NCBI GenBank assembly: GCA_965369385.1 | Contig: CBDUQP010000119.1 | Coordinates: 1-10,019, forward strand | Reading direction: 5' to 3' | Source of the DNA: CBDUQP01 sp965369385 | GTDB lineage: Bacteria; Planctomycetota; Phycisphaerae; SM23-33 | Length of the DNA stretch: 10,019 nucleotides | In this document: in pieces, positions 6,418 through 10,019 of the stretch | Position numbering within the stretch: the first letter of the stretch is position 1 | Layout: each line of letters starts with the position of its first letter | Program-made: the position numbers and the translations under genes | Notes under the pieces: generated by a model | The model's input: the letters and a program-made list of their open reading frames with translations, nothing else | Told to the model about the DNA's origin: nothing | Database searches by the model: none

Positions 6418-7621
6418 TTGCAGCTACGAGTTCGCCCCCAAGCAGCCGACATGCAACACATCCTACGTGCAGACGGTGTTCGGGATAGGTTTCGAAACCG
6501 GGCGCAACGTGATCGCCAGGGATGTCGAGATCGATTACGAACCGGGCAAGGTTGTTTTGTTCGCCGGCGCAAGCGGTAGCGGAAAGAGCAGTCTGCTGAA
6601 GGCGGCAGCGGCGCAGGTGTCGGGTTCATCCCATGTGCAGGATCATTCTGACGATGGGCGGCCGCTCATAGATACTCTCGGCCGAGACGTGCAGGCAGCC
6701 GCCCACATGCTTAGTTTGTGTGGGCTTGCAGAGGCGATGCTGATGTTGCGTTCACCGGGCGAGTTGAGTGACGGGCAGCGGTACAGATATGGCCTGGCAA
6801 GGTGCATCGCCCGGGGCACAAACACGGTGATAGCCGACGAGTGGTGCGCCAAGCTCGACCGGACAACAGCATGCGTGATAAGCCACAATGTGCGACGAAT
6901 CGCAGACAAACGCGGGATTGGGTTCCTGCTTGCCACCACGCACGAGGACATAATCGACGATCTTCAGCCGGACATTGTGGTGTGGTGCAGGGGCGGAGGG
7001 GTGGTGGAGGTGGAAAACCGGCGTCCCTTTCGAGGTGCTATCAGTTTTTGCGACGAATTTGAAGTCGTCGACGCCACCGCGGCGGACTGGGCGTATTTCG
7101 CGAGGTGGCATTACCGTGGAAAGGGGCTCGGGCCGGTGCGGCGGGTGAATATGCTCTTCCGCGGCGCTGAGCCGGTGGGGATTTGCGTTTTCGGGTACGG
7201 TCCGCTCAGTTCGGCGATGCGGAATAGAGTGTTCGGGTTGGAAGGCAAGCTTACTAGTGCGCGGGCGAGGCGGATTAATCGCAACTTCGCGTCAGTTGTG
7301 CGATTGGTGATCGATCCGCGATATCGCGGGGCCGGGCTGGCGGCAGGTTTTCTGCGGCGGGTGTGCGAGCTTTCGCCCTGGCCGTGGATAGAGCTCATAA
7401 GCGAGATGGCGGATCTGGTGCCGTTCTGCCAGGCGGCGGGATTCACGCGGATGGGGCTTTCTCGCGACAAGACGCTCAAGTCGGGAGATGAACCGGGGAG
7501 CCATTACGGCAAGTCAAACTGGACCGAAGCCACTCACCGTGACTACACGCGCAAGGCCCGCTACAGCAGGCCAGCATATTTCCTGTTCGATAATCGGGGC
7601 AAATGTTGCGGCCGGAATTGA
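6407..7621 (+). CDS. ABC-type ATPase fused to GNAT acetyltransferase-like domain
   Basis: A 404-residue two-domain soluble protein; ATG at 6407 has AAGGA (6396-6400) 6 nt upstream, inside the end of the ParB-N gene. Residues 20-205 form a complete ABC ATPase: Walker A GASGSGKS (54-61), signature LSDGQ (120-124), Walker B TVIADE (140-145), D-loop AKLD (148-151) and switch histidine TTHED (177-181). No membrane segment is present, so it is not a transporter but resembles non-transport ABC ATPases. Residues 220-380 form a GNAT-like domain: ARWHYRG (232-238), VNMLFRGAEPVGICVFGYGP (247-266), then motif A RLVIDPRYRGAGLA (299-312), whose R-x-x-G-x-A/G loop binds acetyl-CoA pyrophosphate in the family, and AAGFTRMG (343-350). 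I recall this fusion from phage and bacterial genomes, without an assigned substrate. With ParB-N upstream, modification of DNA or of a DNA-bound protein is a possible role, by inference only. Confidence 0.87.
   Translation: MKLDCSYEFAPKQPTCNTSYVQTVFGIGFETGRNVIARDVEIDYEPGKVVLFAGASGSGKSSLLKAAAAQVSGSSHVQDHSDDGRPLIDTLGRDVQAAAHMLSLCGLAEAMLMLRSPGELSDGQRYRYGLARCIARGTNTVIADEWCAKLDRTTACVISHNVRRIADKRGIGFLLATTHEDIIDDLQPDIVVWCRGGGVVEVENRRPFRGAISFCDEFEVVDATAADWAYFARWHYRGKGLGPVRRVNMLFRGAEPVGICVFGYGPLSSAMRNRVFGLEGKLTSARARRINRNFASVVRLVIDPRYRGAGLAAGFLRRVCELSPWPWIELISEMADLVPFCQAAGFTRMGLSRDKTLKSGDEPGSHYGKSNWTEATHRDYTRKARYSRPAYFLFDNRGKCCGRN
7316..7329. repeat. 14-bp perfect palindrome inside the GNAT motif A codons
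   Basis: CCGCGATATCGCGG is self-complementary over 14 bp. It encodes the acetyl-CoA-loop region of the GNAT domain. The same palindrome recurs at 8053-8066, where homology between the two GNAT copies ends. Its two halves, CCGCGAT and ATCGCGG, also form the stem of a hairpin at 7717-7734. Confidence 0.85.
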
Positions 7622-7625
7622 TGTG

Positions 7626-7874
7626 TTTGTTGCGTCTGTCGTCGCGGGCCGAACTTGTCACGACGAAGCCATAGGCGAAGACGGAAGGTCCGCAAGGTTA
7701 GTAGCCGGGTGGTAAGCCGCGATCCTTATCGCGGCGCAGCCCCCGGAGAAGGTTTCTCTAAACTCCCCGCCCCGAAGGCGGCGGGAGGAGATGTTGGGAT
7801 ATTCGACATGCTGAATGCTTGTCGCGGGCGTGTCGGACAGGTACGATGAGGCATAGATAAAGGGACGCAACAAA
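7626..7874. repeat. Intergenic element bounded by 11-bp inverted repeats
   Basis: TTTGTTGCGTC (7626-7636), starting 5 nt after the stop of the ABC/GNAT gene, is exactly complementary to GACGCAACAAA (7864-7874), 8 nt before the truncated GNAT copy begins. The 249-bp interval has no gene. It contains a direct repeat GTCGCGGGC (7641-7649, 7821-7829) and a folded hairpin repeat. It could be a small non-autonomous mobile element, but no target-site duplication is obvious outside the repeats. Confidence 0.55.
7687..7785. repeat. Structured hairpin repeat, copy A
   Basis: A dispersed repeat, of which a second copy lies near 9670-9800. In order: GGTCCG (7687-7692); outer stem CCGGGTGG (7705-7712) with CCCCCGG (7740-7746), one bulged T; internal loop TAA / GCA; inner stem GCCGCGAT (7716-7723) with ATCGCGGC (7728-7735), loop CCTT; a small hairpin GAGAA-GGT-TTCTC (7746-7758); and a GC hairpin CCCGCC (7766-7771) with GGCGGG (7780-7785). 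The shared core GGCGCAGCCCCCGGA is identical in both copies, while the inner stem sequence differs but still pairs. Confidence 0.75.
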
Positions 7875-7881
7875 TCAGTAA

Positions 7882-8103
7882 GTGAATATGCTTTTCCGCG
7901 GCGACGAGCCGGTGGGGATTTGCGTCTTCGGATACGGTCCGCTCAGTTCGGCGATGCGGAATAGGGTGTTCGGGTTGGACGGTAAGCTCACCAGTGCGCG
8001 GGCGAGGCGGATCAATCGAAAGTTCGCTTCGGTTGTGCGATTGGTGATCGATCCGCGATATCGCGGGCTCAGGCTATTGGGGGAGGCAAATGCCGCGATC
8101 TGA
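7882..8103 (+). pseudogene. Truncated second copy of the GNAT domain
   Basis: Positions 7882-8067 align without gaps to 7145-7330 of the intact ABC/GNAT gene: 171 of 186 bases are identical. The fragment corresponds to residues 247-308, beginning VNMLFRGDEPVG and running to IDPRYRG. It lacks the whole ATPase, the start of the GNAT domain, and everything after the first half of the acetyl-CoA loop. After 8067 the frame continues into unrelated sequence (LRLLGEANAAI) and stops at 8103. No ribosome binding site precedes it. Eleven of the 15 differences are synonymous third-position changes, so the copy comes from a related gene that diverged under protein-level selection, not from a decaying local duplicate. 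Confidence 0.85.
8053..8066. repeat. Second copy of the 14-bp palindrome, at the duplication breakpoint
   Basis: CCGCGATATCGCGG occurs here as at 7316-7329. Sequence identity between the intact and truncated GNAT copies ends one base past the palindrome, at 7330 and 8067. Confidence 0.85.
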
Positions 8104-8250
8104 ACTGATGCCGCTTGCGTGCGATGCGCCGCAAGAGACTGAGTGTCCAAAGCATATATTGAAGGGCTTGTATGGGGGCAAAACCATAATTGGCATAAAC
8201 GCCTGACCAGCGGGCTTGATCCTTTGCGTCCAAAACGCCATTATATCATC

Positions 8251-9537
8251 GTGAAAGATATCAGGATAACCGGGCGAGCGATATGTATTGTTGCGGTGCT
8301 TATGCTGCCTGCGGCGATTGCTTGCGGAATTACGTATTGGCTGACAAGCAGCATGACCGAGTCCGGCAAGCCAGCCAAGGCGGCGGCAGTGACGCCCAAG
8401 GAACTGGACGAGTCGATCGAGATCGGCCGGCGTTACCTCCTTCGCGGATTTGGCCCCGACGGCCGGTTTATGTATCGCGTGAATCTTGATCCAAAAGTTG
8501 CGATCAAGGAGAAGTACAATATTCTGCGTCACTGTGGAACGATGTATGCGTTGGCGTTGTGCCAGGCCCGACAGAAGGATGTGGAGACCGCCGACGTGCT
8601 TGTGCGGGCTTCGGTCTATCTGAAGGGTGCATCGTTTGGGCCTGTGCCCGGCAAGAAGGGTCTGCTGGCGGCTTGGTCTTATCCGGAGTTGACCGGAGGG
8701 GTGAAGGTAATCCAGGCCAAGCTGGGCGCAACGGCGTTGGGGTTGCTGGCGCTGGTGCATGTTGAGAATGTCGCACCAGGGACGACTACGCCGAAGGACC
8801 TGGCTGCGATGGCCGACTTCATCGTTTACATGCAGAATGCCAACGGCGCTTTCTGCTCGAAGTTCATCCCATCTGCGGGCGGCAAGAACCATGCGTGGGT
8901 GTCGTTGTATTATCCTGGTGAAGCTATCCTCTCGCTGGTTACGCTTTACGAGCACGATAAGAACACAAAGTGGCTGGCGGCGGCAGACAGGGGTATTGCG
9001 TATCTCATCGCCAGCCGGGATGGCGTCAAGAGTCTGCCACCAGATCACTGGGCGCTTCTGGCGACGGGTAAGCTGATAAAGCACAGCCGCGCGGGCAAGA
9101 CGAAGACTACAGTCGCCCAATTGAAGAGTCACGCCGAGCGGATATGCGAGAGTATGTTGATCGAGACTCGGCGATTATGCGCAGAACCCATCGCAGAGGT
9201 GGGGCTCACGGGTGATGGCAGGACATGTTCCACAGCCACGCGGCTGGAAGGTCATCTTGCGGCGCTAACTCATTCACTGATCAGGCAGGATGCACTTCGC
9301 AGATGCGTGGAAACGCAGGCGAAAGCATCGATGCGTTTTCTTCTGGATACGCAGATTCGCACGGGCCTGGTGGCCGGTGGGATGCCTCGTGCGGCTCGGA
9401 GGCTTCCTGTAGCGGACAATGAGTACAGCAAGACATTTAACCGTCGTGCGGGGGAGATTCGCATAGATTATGTTCAACATGCCATTTCGGCGATGATGCA
9501 GTTTGAGAAATTCATCGCCGCCGGCACACAGCAATAG
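8251..9537 (+). CDS. Membrane-anchored alpha/alpha-toroid protein, function unknown
   Basis: A 428-residue protein from GTG 8251, which gives a positively charged N-terminus (KDIRITGR) followed by one hydrophobic helix (about residues 10-31), as in a signal anchor. The frame stays open to GTG 8143, but the added 36 codons are poor in G/C-ending codons and would bury that helix. Neither start has a good ribosome binding site. The rest looks like repeated helical hairpins of the prenyltransferase/squalene-cyclase or six-hairpin glycosidase kind: NILRHCGTMYAL (90-101), AKLGATALGLLAL (156-168), YYPGEAILSLVTLY (220-233), PPDHW (263-267), ATRLEG (329-334), RIDYVQHAISAM (404-415). I have seen this motif set in uncharacterised bacterial proteins, but I cannot name a substrate. 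The conserved His, Glu and Asp-His-Trp positions could be catalytic. It is probably periplasmic and tethered. It lies outside the phage-like cluster and is probably a resident gene. Confidence 0.8.
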   Translation: MKDIRITGRAICIVAVLMLPAAIACGITYWLTSSMTESGKPAKAAAVTPKELDESIEIGRRYLLRGFGPDGRFMYRVNLDPKVAIKEKYNILRHCGTMYALALCQARQKDVETADVLVRASVYLKGASFGPVPGKKGLLAAWSYPELTGGVKVIQAKLGATALGLLALVHVENVAPGTTTPKDLAAMADFIVYMQNANGAFCSKFIPSAGGKNHAWVSLYYPGEAILSLVTLYEHDKNTKWLAAADRGIAYLIASRDGVKSLPPDHWALLATGKLIKHSRAGKTKTTVAQLKSHAERICESMLIETRRLCAEPIAEVGLTGDGRTCSTATRLEGHLAALTHSLIRQDALRRCVETQAKASMRFLLDTQIRTGLVAGGMPRAARRLPVADNEYSKTFNRRAGEIRIDYVQHAISAMMQFEKFIAAGTQQ

Positions 9538-9669
9538 TCACTTCGGGCGTTCTGATCACATGGCCTCGATGGGGGTGGGACAGAGAGTGTTCATGGGGCG
9601 GGGGATTGCAGAAAATACCATGGGCAAATACGTGTAATTCTGAGAGAAGCTATCAGGCTGTTGTCTTCC
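9538..9669. other. Gene-free spacer with G-rich tracts
   Basis: The sequence after the toroid gene has no open frame with coding character. It includes four G-runs (9571-9575, 9577-9579, 9595-9598, 9600-9604) that could form a long-loop G-quadruplex, though a 15-nt loop makes this weak. Confidence 0.35.
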
Positions 9670-9876
9670 GGGCCGAAGGTCCGGTGGGCAGTTAGCCGGG
9701 GGTAAGCCGGAATCCTGCATAGCTCGAAGAGCGACGCAGGATTGTGGCGCAGCCCCCGGACAAAGTTCCCAAAAATAAACCCGCCCCGAAGGGGCGGGGG
9801 GTGAAGTTGACTGCGAACCAACTCCAGCAGTTCAGATGAGTCACCCCCGGAAAACCGCTTGTCGGACCTTCGGCCC
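9670..9876. repeat. Structured hairpin repeat, copy B, within 14-bp inverted repeats
   Basis: GGGCCGAAGGTCCG (9670-9683) is exactly complementary to CGGACCTTCGGCCC (9863-9876), enclosing 207 bp in all. Inside is the fold seen in copy A: outer stem CCGGGGG (9696-9702) with CCCCCGG (9753-9759); internal loop TAA / GCA; inner stem GCCGGAATCCTGC (9706-9718) with GCAGGATTGTGGC (9736-9748), one mismatch and one wobble; apical hairpin GCTC-GAA-GAGC (9722-9732); then a GC hairpin. The core GGCGCAGCCCCCGGA is shared with copy A. No protein is encoded. It may be a REP/MITE-like element or a structured RNA. Confidence 0.75.
9771..9798 (-). terminator. Possible rho-independent terminator on the minus strand
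   Basis: CCCGCCCC (9780-9787) and GGGGCGGG (9791-9798) form a perfect 8-bp stem with a 3-nt loop. On the minus strand the hairpin is followed by TTTATTTTT (9779-9771), a terminator-like tail. On the plus strand the following sequence is G-rich, so it would not act for the toroid gene. It would suit a leftward gene beyond the right edge, or it may simply be part of the repeat. Confidence 0.4.
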
Positions 9877-9969
9877 TAACGGCAGAAGCAAGGAACAATG
9901 GCAGACGCCGCGGCAACCACACCCAACGAATGCCTTCAGCAGTTCTGTCAAAGATCAAGCTGGAAGTGA

Positions 9970-9990
9970 AAAAGGGGTCAGGAACCTTTT
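9970..9990. repeat. Imperfect hairpin motif at right edge, possibly transposon-associated
   Basis: AAAAGG (9970-9975) and CCTTTT (9985-9990) are complementary and flank GGTCAGGAA. I associate motifs of this form (AAAAGG, then TCAGGAACC, then TTTT) with REP-type or IS200-like transposase neighbourhoods, but that is from memory and no transposase is in the window. An element may begin just beyond the edge. Confidence 0.35.
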
Positions 9991-10019
9991 ATCGCTTCCC
10001 TTCGGTCTATATTTCTATC

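Noticed and set aside
3529..7621. Calling the region a complete prophage
   Set aside because: No integrase, terminase, portal, capsid or lysis gene and no attachment-site repeats were found, so only a phage-like or mobile-element module can be supported.
8143..8250. N-terminal extension of the toroid gene to GTG 8143
   Set aside because: Low G/C at third codon positions compared with the rest of the gene, no ribosome binding site, and it would place 36 residues ahead of the signal-anchor helix.
9591..9958. Minus-strand open frames of 76 and 88 codons at the right end
   Set aside because: They run straight through the hairpin repeat and its inverted repeats; composition follows the repeat, not a protein.

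Overview
The window looks like a piece of a bacterial chromosome, most likely from the Planctomycetota (Phycisphaerae-like). That assignment is an inference from three things: a PilB-type ATPase next to a PilT-type ATPase, a membrane-anchored alpha/alpha-toroid protein of a kind I associate with that phylum, and GC-rich dispersed hairpin repeats. No rRNA, tRNA or CRISPR array was seen, so the taxonomy rests on weak evidence.

Layout. (1) 1-2510, minus strand: the 5' part of a pilT-like gene running off the left edge, preceded in the direction of transcription by a complete pilB/gspE-like gene. (2) 2511-3092: a gene-poor stretch ending in a near-consensus sigma70-type promoter (TTGACA-N17-TAACAT) that points at a small orphan gene (3093-3386). 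(3) 3529-7621: an accessory, phage-like module. A minus-strand XRE/Cro-type repressor has a predicted leaderless promoter. It faces an operator-like region rich in TGCAA/TTGCA half-sites. On the other side lies a co-directional cluster: a two-CxxC zinc-ribbon protein, a Cys-cluster plus helix-turn-helix protein, a 30-codon coupled small ORF, another small protein with a C-terminal Cys cluster, a ParB-N domain protein, and an ABC-ATPase/GNAT fusion. The last two overlap by 11 nt. (4) 7622-8103: an intergenic element bounded by 11-bp inverted repeats and holding a structured hairpin repeat, followed by a truncated second copy of the GNAT domain. (5) 8251-9537: an N-terminally anchored alpha/alpha-toroid protein, probably a resident chromosomal gene. 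(6) 9538-10019: no gene, but a second copy of the structured hairpin repeat within 14-bp inverted repeats, and an imperfect hairpin motif at the right edge.

How it may work together. The repressor probably autoregulates and represses the divergent rightward cluster, as in a lysogeny switch. The cluster's end point is the ParB-N protein translationally coupled to the ABC-ATPase/GNAT fusion. Nucleic-acid modification or element maintenance is a reasonable hypothesis, but the sequence alone does not show it. No integrase, terminase or capsid gene lies in the window, so this is either part of a larger prophage or a small domesticated remnant. The most unusual signals are the second GNAT fragment, whose differences from the intact gene are mostly synonymous and which stops beside a 14-bp palindrome; the two hairpin repeats that keep their pairing while the stem sequence changes; and a protein-like reading frame between 5571 and 5777 with no orthodox start.
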